Below are positions 18,643 through 27,066 of a DNA stretch of 64,000 nt, piece after piece; position 1 is the first letter of the stretch; each line of letters opens with the position of its first letter. The notes beneath the pieces are model-generated. The model worked only from the letters and a program-made list of their open reading frames with translations, searched no databases and was not told where the DNA came from. The translations under genes were made by a program, and so were the position numbers. Source of the DNA: UBA1672 sp033851915 (GTDB taxonomy: Bacteria > Pseudomonadota > Alphaproteobacteria > Micavibrionales > Micavibrionaceae); contig JAWSVM010000001.1 in assembly GCA_033851915.1 (NCBI GenBank), positions 124,001-188,000 of the forward strand, in the 5' to 3' direction.

Positions 18643-20028
18643 ATGGCACAGGCAAATGGCGACGTAGCACCGTTACAAAGATTTCTAATAGATAATCTTG
18701 ACGCATTTAACAAAATTGATGGTTTTGACCTGAAAGCTACGGATATTGGCAATAGCCAAGGACAACCTGACGACCTTCTTGGTAAGAACACAGGAACGGC
18801 GCTTCAAACCCTCGTATTAATGGCACAACTTAGCGCAGGCGTATCGCCGGAAGATGCAACGACATCTTATAATGATGATACTCGCAAAATGCTTGAAGAT
18901 TACCTAACCAATGAGCTTAAGCTTGACCCAACAGCCACCGCACAATTTATAGCAAATACGGAAGTTATCTCTACCGGCTCAAGACTTGCCCAAGATTTTC
19001 AAAATTCAGCTTCTGTGGAAGCAAGCTCTCTATCTCTAACATCATTTGCAGACAGCATGGATAGCGAAGACGTTACCGTTGATGAGGTAACAGTAGAACA
19101 AAACGTAGCAGCAGAAACCGTTGATTACGTCTCCGCAGCAGACAGCATCATTCCTATTGATTCAAGCCTTGCCGGCGTAGGGCCAAGCCCAAGTGACATA
19201 ACGCCAGTATCCCAACAAATTGCCCTTTCTGGCCTCGAAAGCAGCATTATTACAACAACATTTTTGGCATCTGTAACACCAACAGTTTCCGATGCCACTG
19301 TTGGCATGACGGCTGATGACTATGAAAACCTGCAAGATAAAATTGACGATAACTTGGCATCAGATCAAGATCTATTGGTTGCGGCCGCATATTCAGCGAC
19401 GTTATTAGAAAAGCAAAATGAACTTGGTTACGGACAAGCAAAGGCAGAACTTACAGATGCTAGCGCTGCATTGCGAAACTATGGAACGCGTAGCCGCGAG
19501 CTTTATCAGGAAATAAGCGAATTCGGAGATAAACTAGAAGATTTCCAAGTTGCCGGTGCAGATGGAGAAATGCATCACATTAATGACGAGCCGATGCTTT
19601 TGACTTTTGAGGATGGCACAACCAAGACAATGACCTACAATGAATTCGATAATACCGCCAATAATTGGTATGATATTTTCGGGCTTGAAGGAGACGATCA
19701 ACAAAAACTGAGAGACGCGATGGATGTCGCCTATGCAGATCTAAAAGAAAGCAGCGGATATAACGCGGTTGAAAATGACATGAACGCCCTTCAAGAGGAT
19801 TCAAGAACACTTTACACTGATCTTATAGACCAAAATAGTGACGCACACAAAGCAGTCGCGGCAATAGAAAAAGTTCTCGATGATACGACTCTTGATGTTA
19901 CCGTTCCAGAGGGTGTAACAGAGCAGCAACTTGCGAATATTATTCCTTCATACGAAGCGCCAGTTGTAGAAGCAACGCCAGAACTTCTCGCAGAGAATAA
20001 TGTAAGTACTGCACCAGCAGGTGCATAA
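18643..20028 (+). CDS. Unrecognised acidic protein
   Basis: A 461-residue protein I cannot assign. The start at 18643 is preferred over a TTG nine bases upstream because AGAGG (18630-18634) is correctly placed for the ATG. The protein is rich in Asp, Glu, Ser, Thr and Ala, has no signal peptide or membrane segment, and contains exactly no cysteine that I could find. The middle (about 110-210) is low-complexity Ser/Val/Asp-rich; the part around residues 250-390 looks helical (LEKQNELGYGQAKAEL, FEDGTTKTMTYNEF). It is a single gene with its own terminator. A secreted or surface role is possible but only inferred from composition. Confidence 0.7.
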   Translation: MAQANGDVAPLQRFLIDNLDAFNKIDGFDLKATDIGNSQGQPDDLLGKNTGTALQTLVLMAQLSAGVSPEDATTSYNDDTRKMLEDYLTNELKLDPTATAQFIANTEVISTGSRLAQDFQNSASVEASSLSLTSFADSMDSEDVTVDEVTVEQNVAAETVDYVSAADSIIPIDSSLAGVGPSPSDITPVSQQIALSGLESSIITTTFLASVTPTVSDATVGMTADDYENLQDKIDDNLASDQDLLVAAAYSATLLEKQNELGYGQAKAELTDASAALRNYGTRSRELYQEISEFGDKLEDFQVAGADGEMHHINDEPMLLTFEDGTTKTMTYNEFDNTANNWYDIFGLEGDDQQKLRDAMDVAYADLKESSGYNAVENDMNALQEDSRTLYTDLIDQNSDAHKAVAAIEKVLDDTTLDVTVPEGVTEQQLANIIPSYEAPVVEATPELLAENNVSTAPAGA

Positions 20029-20050
20029 AGCTGCACAAATCCTGATTTTG

Positions 20051-20087
20051 AAAAAATGCGTATAGCTTAGATGCTGACGCATTTTTT
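20051..20087 (+). terminator. Intrinsic terminator after the acidic orphan gene
   Basis: AAAAAATGCGT (20051-20061) pairs with ACGCATTTTTT (20077-20087), an 11-bp stem ending in a T-run on both strands. It can serve the orphan gene on the plus strand and alr, whose stop is at 20115, on the minus strand. Confidence 0.8.
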
Positions 20088-20114
20088 ATTGCCCTAATCT
20101 TATCACTCCAAATA

Positions 20115-21215
20115 CTATGATAAGTCACTGATATAATTTCTTTTATACCGTGCGCCTAATGATGTAATAATTTCATAAGCAGTCGTGTCTGCATCTTTTG
20201 CCAAATCATCAATGCTTTGATGCGCGCCAATCACCTCAACCATATTACCAACGACGGGATAATCTTGCGGTGATACAGCAGACAAATCACAAATCAGCAA
20301 ATCCATGGAAACACGCCCGCGAATCGGCAATCTATAGCCCTGCCAATACAAAGCGCCATTATTAGCCAGAGACCTTAAAACCCCGTCTGCATAACCGATA
20401 GAGATAATGGCAACGTGCCCATCTTTATCAAAACAATGCGTTTCGTTATATCCGGCAAATTCTCCCTTTTTAACACTATGAATTTGCAGAATCGGCGCAC
20501 TTAACGATACGACAGGGCGAATCACCTCTTCCATTTTAGAAACGGCGCAGCCTCCATACAGAGCAATGCCCGGACGTGTCATATCCAAATGATACTTTTG
20601 CGATAAGAATACACCACCGGAATTACACAATGATTGCTTAACACCATCAAAATAAAGTGACACCTCTTGAAAGCGCTTATACTGCACTGTATTCATTGGG
20701 TTATCTTCTTCTTCGGAGGAAGATAAATGGCTCATAATAAACTGCACGTCAATCCCGTCTACCAAGGATAAATCATCGCATAAAGTCTGCGCTTCATCGC
20801 TGACCAAACCCAGCCTGTTCATGCCTGTATCAAAATGAATAATCGCGGGCAGAGCTTCACCGCAATCATGAGAAAACGATCTATATAATTCAATTTCTGA
20901 AAGTGAATTTAGGACAGGGCTCAAATTATGTGCACGATAAACATCACGCGCATCGTTCATAAATCCGTTAAGAATATGAATATCGGCTTGCGGCAAAACA
21001 CTGCGCACCGTGATTGCTTCATCCAATGTCGCGACAAAGAAACGCTGCGCGCCTGCCTTAGATAATGCGGACACGACATCACGCGCCCCAAGTCCATAGG
21101 CATCTGCCTTAACAGAGACAGCGGTTTCACAAGAGGTGGCACTCATCGCATCCAACGTCTTGTAATTGCGCATCAATGCCGCGATATCAATGGTCAGCTC
21201 ACCACTAAATGCCAT
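20115..21215 (-). CDS. alr: Alanine racemase
   Basis: PLP enzyme interconverting L- and D-alanine for peptidoglycan. 366 residues, normal length. Near the N-terminus the PLP-lysine motif reads AVSVKADAYGLGA (family AVVKANAYGHG), followed by TRPGIALYGG and, further on, SIGYADGVLR (catalytic Tyr region) and GRVSMDLLICDLS. The RBS is AGGAT. It lies 8 bp after dnaB, the conserved dnaB-alr order, and probably shares its transcript. Confidence 0.96.
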   Translation of the reverse strand: MAFSGELTIDIAALMRNYKTLDAMSATSCETAVSVKADAYGLGARDVVSALSKAGAQRFFVATLDEAITVRSVLPQADIHILNGFMNDARDVYRAHNLSPVLNSLSEIELYRSFSHDCGEALPAIIHFDTGMNRLGLVSDEAQTLCDDLSLVDGIDVQFIMSHLSSSEEEDNPMNTVQYKRFQEVSLYFDGVKQSLCNSGGVFLSQKYHLDMTRPGIALYGGCAVSKMEEVIRPVVSLSAPILQIHSVKKGEFAGYNETHCFDKDGHVAIISIGYADGVLRSLANNGALYWQGYRLPIRGRVSMDLLICDLSAVSPQDYPVVGNMVEVIGAHQSIDDLAKDADTTAYEIITSLGARYKRNYISDLS

Positions 21216-21223
21216 GACTGATC

Positions 21224-22723
21224 CTAAAAACTTTTATTATTGTCGTGAACTTCATCAAGATCACTGAAACGTGTGACATGACCATCAAAATGCATCCGCA
21301 CCGTTCCGATAGGACCATGACGGGCTTTGGCGATAATACACTCACCAATATTCATGGCACGTTCACAGCTTTCCTGCCATTGCATATGCTTTTCAGATCC
21401 CATTTCAGGTTCTGCGCGATGCAGGTAGTATTCCTCACGATAGACAAACATAACCACGTCCGCATCCTGCTCAATCGAACCCGATTCACGAAGATCAGAC
21501 AGCATCGGACGTTTATCATCACGCTGTTCCACCGCACGCGAAAGCTGCGACAGGGCGAGAACGGGAATGCTTAATTCCTTCGCAATCGCCTTAAGGCCAC
21601 GGGTAATTTCAGACACTTCTTGCACACGATTAGATTCGCTTTGACGTGATCCTGTTCCGCGCAAAAGCTGCAGATAGTCAATAATCAGAAAATCCAAACC
21701 ATGTTGACGTTTCAAACGCCTTGCACGGGTACGCACCGCACCAATGGTCAAGGCCGGCGTATCATCAATATGAAGTGGAATTTGGCTTAGCTCTTGTGAA
21801 GCTTTCACAAATTTCTGGAAATCATCCTGACTGATATCTCCCTGCTTAATTGAGTGACCGGATATATTCGCACAATCCGATAAAATACGTGTGGCAAGCT
21901 GATCCGATGACATCTCCAAAGAGAAAAACCCAACGCGCGCACCTTCTTTGCCACCTGTTCGCGCATATTGCCGCGCGGTGTTAAAGGCAATATTAGTGGC
22001 CAGAGCGGTTTTACCCATAGATGGTCGACCCGCAAGAATAAGAAGATCGGAAGGGTGAAGCCCCGCCAATTGCTTATCCAAATCGCGCAAACCTGTTGTT
22101 TTCCCTGTCACATGGCCTTTGGTTTTAAAAGCAATTTCGGCAATTTCAATCGACACCAACACAGAATCACGAAGCGAGGTAAACCCGCCCTGCACTTCAC
22201 CGCTTTCCGCCAGAGAGAACAGCTTTGTTTCAGCCATCTCTATTGTTTCTGCCGCGCCACTCTCCAGAGTATGCTCATGCGCTTCATTGACGATATCTTC
22301 ACCAAGGCTAACAAGCTCACGGCGCATATAAAGTTCATAAACGGTCTCGGCATAATCACGCGCATTAATCACGCTGATGATACTGCCCGCCAAATCCGCA
22401 AGATATCCCGCGCCGCCAAGATCAGTAAGGTCGCCGTCTTTTTCAAAATAACTTTTAAGCGTTACAGGAGAAGCGGTTTGCCCGCGATCTACGAACTGCG
22501 AAATTGCCGTAAATATACGCTGATGCACAGGCATGAAGAAATGGTCGGCCTCTAATAAGTCGCCGATTTTCTCATAAGCGCGATTATCAACCAACAACGC
22601 ACCAAGCAAACCTTGCTCGGCCTCTAAATTATGGGGTAAAACCCGATAATGGGGATTATCGGATTGCTCATCTGCAGGGGCTTGCGCGCCTGCGATCTCT
22701 TGAAATGCTATATCTGTGTTCAT
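21224..22723 (-). CDS. dnaB: Replicative DNA helicase
   Basis: Hexameric 5'-3' helicase of the replisome. 499 residues: N-terminal DnaB domain (LPHNLEAEQGLLGALL, near residue 30), and a RecA-type C-terminal domain with Walker A GRPSMGKTALATNIA (near 233), Walker B-like FLIIDYLQLL and the DLRESGSIEQDADVV motif. No intein. The ATG at 22723 is the only sensible start because an in-frame TAG lies four codons upstream, yet it has no Shine-Dalgarno: it is preceded by a run of T residues belonging to a strong terminator hairpin. Initiation may therefore be SD-independent. Confidence 0.97.
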   Translation of the reverse strand: MNTDIAFQEIAGAQAPADEQSDNPHYRVLPHNLEAEQGLLGALLVDNRAYEKIGDLLEADHFFMPVHQRIFTAISQFVDRGQTASPVTLKSYFEKDGDLTDLGGAGYLADLAGSIISVINARDYAETVYELYMRRELVSLGEDIVNEAHEHTLESGAAETIEMAETKLFSLAESGEVQGGFTSLRDSVLVSIEIAEIAFKTKGHVTGKTTGLRDLDKQLAGLHPSDLLILAGRPSMGKTALATNIAFNTARQYARTGGKEGARVGFFSLEMSSDQLATRILSDCANISGHSIKQGDISQDDFQKFVKASQELSQIPLHIDDTPALTIGAVRTRARRLKRQHGLDFLIIDYLQLLRGTGSRQSESNRVQEVSEITRGLKAIAKELSIPVLALSQLSRAVEQRDDKRPMLSDLRESGSIEQDADVVMFVYREEYYLHRAEPEMGSEKHMQWQESCERAMNIGECIIAKARHGPIGTVRMHFDGHVTRFSDLDEVHDNNKSF

Positions 22724-22759
22724 AAAAGAAAACTAGCAAATACGCTTGGTATTCGCTAG
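22724..22759 (-). terminator. Intrinsic terminator of rpsF-rpsR-rplI, abutting the dnaB start
   Basis: On the minus strand CTAGCGAATAC pairs with GTATTTGCTAG (11 bp with one G-U, loop CAAGC), followed by TTTTCTTTT and immediately the dnaB ATG. It should end the ribosomal-protein transcript and also replaces the expected dnaB ribosome-binding site. Confidence 0.85.
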
Positions 22760-22805
22760 CTCTTAATAATTTTAACCTGTGAATATCGGGGATTAATCTT
22801 CCCGA

Positions 22806-23423
22806 TTACTCTTCAGCAGCTTCTTCGCTTGAAGCATCAACGTCAGCTTCCGCTTCAGCAGCATCATCGGATACTTCTTCTGTTGCTTCTTCAGCTGGCT
22901 CTGCTTCATAAGTATTGGCATCGGCGATCAATGCACGGCCTGTTCTGTTCTGAATGTCTGCTTCTTCCGGTGAACGTGCAATATTTACGATCACTTCAAC
23001 AGATACTTCAGGATGCAAAACAACCTCAACAGGGATCAAACCAATCATTTTAATATTTTGGTTCAAACGCACCATGTCTTTGGTGATTGTTTCTTTTGAA
23101 TCTTCAGAAACAGCAGTTGCAATATCACGCGCTGTTACAGAACCAAAAAGCTGACCGGATTCTGATGCTTGACGAATAAGAGGTGCTTTAACGCCCTCAA
23201 TTTTCTTCGCCAGTTTTTCAGCTTCTTTTTGCTTTTTCGTGCTGTCAGCTTCCAGAGATTTTTTCTGGGCTTCGAAATATGCGAGATTTGATTTGCTTGC
23301 ACGTAATGCTTTCTTCTGTGGAAGAAGGTAGTTACGGGCAAAGCCTGGCTTAACGTTAACAACGTCGCCCATGGCTCCGAGCTTTTCAACACGCTCTAGC
23401 AGAATAACTTGTGTAGATGACAT
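22806..23423 (-). CDS. rplI: 50S ribosomal protein L9 with acidic C-terminal extension
   Basis: Binds 23S rRNA in the large subunit. 205 residues. The N-terminal domain has VILLERVEKLGAMGDVVNVK and GFARNYLLPQKKALRA, followed by the long connecting helix and C-terminal domain (LFGSVTARDIA). After about residue 170 there is an Ala/Glu/Asp-rich tail (EEATEEVSDDAAEAEADVD), an extension that alphaproteobacterial L9 proteins often carry. Third gene of rpsF-rpsR-rplI; 21 bp after rpsR, with a good RBS (AGGAGA). Confidence 0.97.
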   Translation of the reverse strand: MSSTQVILLERVEKLGAMGDVVNVKPGFARNYLLPQKKALRASKSNLAYFEAQKKSLEADSTKKQKEAEKLAKKIEGVKAPLIRQASESGQLFGSVTARDIATAVSEDSKETITKDMVRLNQNIKMIGLIPVEVVLHPEVSVEVIVNIARSPEEADIQNRTGRALIADANTYEAEPAEEATEEVSDDAAEAEADVDASSEEAAEE

Positions 23424-23444
23424 TATATTTCTCCTAATCCTGAA

Positions 23445-23723
23445 TTAACGACGCGTCTGTGGACGCTGGTCGCCTTCATATTGAAGGTATGGTAACAATC
23501 CCATGAAACGCGCACGTTTTATTGCTTTTGCAAGTTCACGTTGCTTCTTTTGGGATACGGCTGTGATACGGCTTGGGATAATTTTCCCACGCTCGGAAAT
23601 GTAACGGCTTAATAGACGTGTATTTTTCCAATCAATTTCCGGTGCGTTCGGACCTGTAAACGGACAAGTCTTTTTACGACGGAAAAACGGACGTTTTACT
23701 GTTGGGGCATCTGATGCACTCAT
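23445..23723 (-). CDS. rpsR: 30S ribosomal protein S18
   Basis: Small-subunit protein that binds as a heterodimer with S6 on 16S rRNA. 92 residues with an RRKKTCPF start, IDWKNTRLLSRYISERGKI and the RRQRELAKAIKRAR-type motif (here KKQRELAKAIKRAR) that defines S18. The start codon overlaps the rpsF stop codon (TAATG), so the pair is translationally coupled. Confidence 0.98.
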   Translation of the reverse strand: MSASDAPTVKRPFFRRKKTCPFTGPNAPEIDWKNTRLLSRYISERGKIIPSRITAVSQKKQRELAKAIKRARFMGLLPYLQYEGDQRPQTRR

Positions 23724-24115
23724 TACGCGGCTTCCTTATCTTTTCTATAGGGTTTTTTATCATCTCTTGAAGGTCTCTTGTCGTCATCACGACCACCTTT
23801 ATCCATCACACATGATGGACCTTCGGATAGTGCATCTTCACGAATAACTTGATGGCGAAGAAGATCTTCACTCAAGCGCATTAAACGCTCCATCTCGTGC
23901 AACGGTGCTGAGTCTGTGTCAAGTTCAAGCAGAACATAATGGCCTTTACGGCTTTTGTTCATACGGTATGCAAAGGTTTTCAATCCCCAAAACTCGGTTT
24001 TGTGGACTTTACCTTTTGCATCTGTGATAACTTTTGAAAAATCCGCTGTCATATCTTTGACTTGCGTATCTGTCAGGTCTTGTCGTGCAATAAACACGAC
24101 TTCATAATAAGGCAT
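23723..24115 (-). CDS. rpsF: 30S ribosomal protein S6
   Basis: Small-subunit protein, partner of S18. 130 residues from the ATG at 24115, chosen over an in-frame upstream Met because GAGGAG sits just before it and MPYYEVVFIARQDL is the conserved N-terminus. The fold motif KGHYVLLELDTDSAPLHEME is present. The C-terminal 25 residues are a charged Asp/Lys/Arg tail. First gene of the operon, preceded by a structured leader. Confidence 0.98.
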   Translation of the reverse strand: MPYYEVVFIARQDLTDTQVKDMTADFSKVITDAKGKVHKTEFWGLKTFAYRMNKSRKGHYVLLELDTDSAPLHEMERLMRLSEDLLRHQVIREDALSEGPSCVMDKGGRDDDKRPSRDDKKPYRKDKEAA

Positions 24116-24223
24116 TTTCGCTCCTCTAGGGTTAGCGCTATATCGCGGGAACATCCCATTTTATAGCATAGCTGACGGACCTTACCGCCAGCGAGGTTAT
24201 ATTTAAGTTGCTGGACTATAGCG
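24116..24223 (-). promoter_or_regulatory. Structured rpsF leader, candidate S6:S18 autoregulatory site
   Basis: In the minus-strand mRNA an outer 7-bp stem (CGCTATA, 24217-24223, with TATAGCG, 24136-24142) encloses an 8-bp hairpin GCTGGCGG/CCGTCAGC with a TAAGGT loop (24171-24192) and a small GGGA/TCCC hairpin. No U-tract follows, so it is not a terminator, and it ends beside the rpsF RBS. Autogenous S6:S18 binding to rpsF leaders is known in other bacteria; whether this fold matches that motif is inference. Confidence 0.5.
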
Positions 24224-24333
24224 AAATTGGGAGTTTGCGCAAGTTTTTTCTTTAAAACCAGCTGAATACAATCAATACAGCGTCACGAACACTACGCGAG
24301 TTCATAATAAAAAGCCCGATATATGATTATGTA

Positions 24334-24361
24334 TTGACAAATACTGCGCATTAAATATGGT
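24334..24361 (+). promoter_or_regulatory. Candidate fabD promoter
   Basis: A consensus -35 TTGACA (24334-24339), a 16-bp spacer and a weaker -10 TATGGT (24356-24361) lie about 40 bp before the fabD start. The -10 match is only partial; TAAATA at 24352 is an alternative with poor spacing. Confidence 0.4.
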
Positions 24362-24399
24362 CGGGCACGAATAATATAGAGACAATATTGAGGTAAAAC

Positions 24400-25347
24400 A
24401 TGACACGTGCGTTTGTATTTCCGGGACAAGGATCACAATTTATCGGTATGGGCAAAGACTTAGCCGAGAATTTTGTAGAGGCACGCGATGTCTTTCAAGA
24501 AGTGGATGACGCCCTGTCACAAAAGCTAAGCACGATGATGTTTGACGGTGAGGAAAGCGACCTCAACCTTACAGAAAACACGCAACCTGCCCTGATGGCG
24601 ATGTCTATGGCGGTTATCAATGTTTTGCAAAAGCAAGGCGGCATTCAATTAGAAGAGCATTGCGCCTTTGTTGCCGGACATTCCTTGGGTGAATATGCGG
24701 CCCTGACCAGCGCAGGGACGATCGCGCTGGCAGATACAGCGCGTTTGCTAAAGCTACGCGGCACATCCATGCAAAAAGCTGTTCCTGTGGGCGTAGGCTC
24801 AATGGCAGCGATTCTGGGTTTAGATTTTGATGTGGTCGTGCAAATCGCACAAGATGCGGCGGGCAATCAAATTTGCACCGCGGCAAATGATAATTCCGAT
24901 GGACAAGTTGTTGTTAGCGGACATAAAGAAGCGGTCGAGCGCGCTGTTGCTCTAGCAACCGAACGCGGCGCACGCAAAGCCATTATTCTTACAGTCAGCG
25001 CACCTTTTCATTGTGACCTGATGGCACCTGCCGCAGAAATCATGACGCCAGCCTTGGCAGATACTACATTCAACGCCCCTATTGTTCCTGTTGTTGCAAA
25101 TATTACAGCCACGGCGGAAAGCGAGCCTGAAACATTGAAAAAACTTCTGATTGAGCAAATTACAGGCACTGTGCGCTGGCGCGAATCTGTTCTTTATATG
25201 CGTGATCAAGGCGTTACAGAAATGGTTGAGATCGGCGCAGGTAAAGTCCTCAGCGGGTTGGCACGCCGTATTGATCGTGCCATAGCCTGCGAAAGCGTTG
25301 GAACGTCTGAACAAATCGAAAATTTAATTGAAAAATTAAAAGGATAA
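24400..25347 (+). CDS. fabD: Malonyl-CoA:ACP transacylase
   Basis: Loads malonyl groups onto acyl carrier protein for fatty-acid synthesis. 315 residues with the N-terminal FVFPGQGSQFIGMG, the nucleophile elbow GHSLGEYAAL (catalytic Ser, near residue 93), a conserved Arg segment (LLKLRGTSMQ), and SAPFHCDLM with the catalytic His. Start supported by GAGGTAA upstream. fabG is 0.9 kb downstream on the same strand but a minus-strand orphan gene intervenes, so they are not one operon, and acpP is not found beside them. Confidence 0.97.
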   Translation: MTRAFVFPGQGSQFIGMGKDLAENFVEARDVFQEVDDALSQKLSTMMFDGEESDLNLTENTQPALMAMSMAVINVLQKQGGIQLEEHCAFVAGHSLGEYAALTSAGTIALADTARLLKLRGTSMQKAVPVGVGSMAAILGLDFDVVVQIAQDAAGNQICTAANDNSDGQVVVSGHKEAVERAVALATERGARKAIILTVSAPFHCDLMAPAAEIMTPALADTTFNAPIVPVVANITATAESEPETLKKLLIEQITGTVRWRESVLYMRDQGVTEMVEIGAGKVLSGLARRIDRAIACESVGTSEQIENLIEKLKG

Positions 25348-25357
25348 AACCCGAGAA

Positions 25358-25978
25358 TTACGCAACATCGTGCGATAAATCTTCATCAAGTGGCTCTAAT
25401 ACGATTTCAGGTGAAATATCTTGCACATAATTTGCATCATTCACCGCGCTCGCGCCTGTCTCAAATGTTTGGGTTTGCGGAAGCTCTGTAGATGGCTCCC
25501 ACAATTTACTCTGCGCCACATCTATATTCTGCGCTACATTGTCTAAAGCATCAGCAACATGCGGTTCGTTCATATATTCCCGATATATCGTGGCATTTCC
25601 ACGAAGAACATCCGTTAATTGCGGCAAAGCGTACAAATCCTCGAAATCAACAGGAACAAAATGGCCATCGGAACGCTCAACGCTCTCAAGCAGGCCCTGT
25701 AATGTATTCAGCAGGTCATTACGGCCTTTATTGATGGCCTCATCACCCGCAGTATGGCGTGATTGCGCATCTTGGCACATTTGGCGTAATTCTTGAACTT
25801 GATGAGAAATATCTGTTTGCATAGCTCCATAAACGGTGTCATGCGCCAAAACATCTGCAATAGGCTGTAAAATTTGGTGAAGTGTCAGCAGTTCTACATT
25901 GATAAAAGGACGTTGTTGCAGCGCAGGATCATCCTTCGCCGCTATTCCAAACTGTCTTTGTACTACAGATAACTTCAT
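25358..25978 (-). CDS. Unrecognised protein
   Basis: A 206-residue protein without a recognised domain. It lacks a signal peptide and membrane helices and appears mostly helical, with a Gln/Asp-rich central part and a C-terminal third that is acidic and low in structure (ETGASAVNDANYV, LEPLDEDLSHDVA). The start is supported by GAGAAG seven bases upstream. It interrupts the usual fabD-fabG order on the opposite strand, converging on fabD with a 10-bp gap. Its style (acidic, Asp/Gln-rich, single gene) recalls the orphan at 18.6-20.0 kb, but I see no sequence similarity between them. Confidence 0.65.
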   Translation of the reverse strand: MKLSVVQRQFGIAAKDDPALQQRPFINVELLTLHQILQPIADVLAHDTVYGAMQTDISHQVQELRQMCQDAQSRHTAGDEAINKGRNDLLNTLQGLLESVERSDGHFVPVDFEDLYALPQLTDVLRGNATIYREYMNEPHVADALDNVAQNIDVAQSKLWEPSTELPQTQTFETGASAVNDANYVQDISPEIVLEPLDEDLSHDVA

Positions 25979-26109
25979 ATCTTCTCAATATAATCTATTT
26001 TACTGACATTATCAAAATGCATAAAAAATTACATTAGATCTATATTATCGGCAAATTACGCCTGATAATATCTTATGTCAACAAAATAAAGCCTTTTCTG
26101 TTACGTTGT

Positions 26110-26124
26110 TGATAACGATTCTCA
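26110..26124. promoter_or_regulatory. Weak Fur-box-like sequence upstream of fabG
   Basis: TGATAACGATTCTCA matches 13 of 15 positions of the 7-1-7 Fur core TGATAATNATTATCA. It lies 96 bp before fabG and 132 bp before the divergent orphan gene. Neither is an obvious iron target, so the match may be chance. Confidence 0.3.
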
Positions 26125-26219
26125 TTTAAGGGGATATTACTCTTTTCCCCGGCCTTTACAAGCCCATTTCTAACGTTTAAACCGTATTAAGAAATATAGA
26201 GCAAAAAGGTTAACAAAAT

Positions 26220-26957
26220 ATGTTTGATTTTACAGAAAAAACCGCACTGATAACAGGTGCAACCGGCGGAATTGGTGCAGAAATTGCAAAATCCTTACAT
26301 GCACAAGGTGCAATTATCGGCATTTCAGGGCGCAATGAAGAGAAGCTAAACACTCTTGCCACCGAATTGGGGGAACGTGTTCACATCCTTCCTGCTGACT
26401 TATCAAACAGTGACGCGATCAAAGATTTGGTCAAACGCGCAGACGACGCCATGGGGCACATTGATATCCTTGTGAATAATGCCGGCCTGACACGTGACGG
26501 CCTTTCCATGCGCATGAGTGATGATGACTGGCAAGATGTGCTGAATGTAAACCTTACCGCGCCATTCAAGCTCGCCCAAGCCGTACAACGCGGCATGATG
26601 AAGCGTCGCTATGGCAGAATCATTAACATTTCCTCCATCGTTGGTGTAACAGGCAATCCCGGGCAATGTAACTATGTGGCCTCAAAGGCTGGCATGATTG
26701 GCTGGTCTAAATCTATGGCCGCAGAGATTGCTTCACGCGGAATCACTGTAAATTGTATCGCACCGGGCTTTATTGCCACGGCAATGACGGACGCACTGAC
26801 TGACGATCAAAAAGCCGCCATCAATGCAACCATCCCAGCGAAGAAAATGGGCGCAAGCGCAGATATCGCCGCAGCAGCAACCTATCTCGCCAGTACAGAG
26901 GCTGGATATGTAACAGGCCAAACCATTCATGTGAATGGCGGCATGGCCATGATCTAA
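26220..26957 (+). CDS. fabG: 3-oxoacyl-ACP reductase
   Basis: NADPH-dependent short-chain dehydrogenase for the first reduction in fatty-acid elongation. 245 residues with TGATGGIGAEIA (cofactor loop), NNAGLTRDGLSMRM, the catalytic Ser in NISSIVG, the YxxxK motif in CNYVASKAG, and the C-terminal GQTIHVNGGMAM typical of FabG. Length and motifs are standard. Separated from fabD by a minus-strand gene and from any acpP by the HAD gene, an unusual arrangement. Confidence 0.95.
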   Translation: MFDFTEKTALITGATGGIGAEIAKSLHAQGAIIGISGRNEEKLNTLATELGERVHILPADLSNSDAIKDLVKRADDAMGHIDILVNNAGLTRDGLSMRMSDDDWQDVLNVNLTAPFKLAQAVQRGMMKRRYGRIINISSIVGVTGNPGQCNYVASKAGMIGWSKSMAAEIASRGITVNCIAPGFIATAMTDALTDDQKAAINATIPAKKMGASADIAAAATYLASTEAGYVTGQTIHVNGGMAMI

Positions 26958-26983
26958 GTGCTTTGATCGTTTCACTGTGAGCT

Positions 26984-26999
26984 GCGTAGAAAACTACGC
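26984..26999 (+). terminator. Small hairpin after fabG
   Basis: GCGTAG-AAAA-CTACGC forms a 6-bp stem 27 bp past the fabG stop. The following bases are only moderately T-rich, so termination here is uncertain. Confidence 0.35.
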
Positions 27000-27066
27000 G
27001 TCGCCTTATTTTCCTTGTCACATTAAAACGCTCTTTGCTCTCAATAATATATAGATTGATAACATT

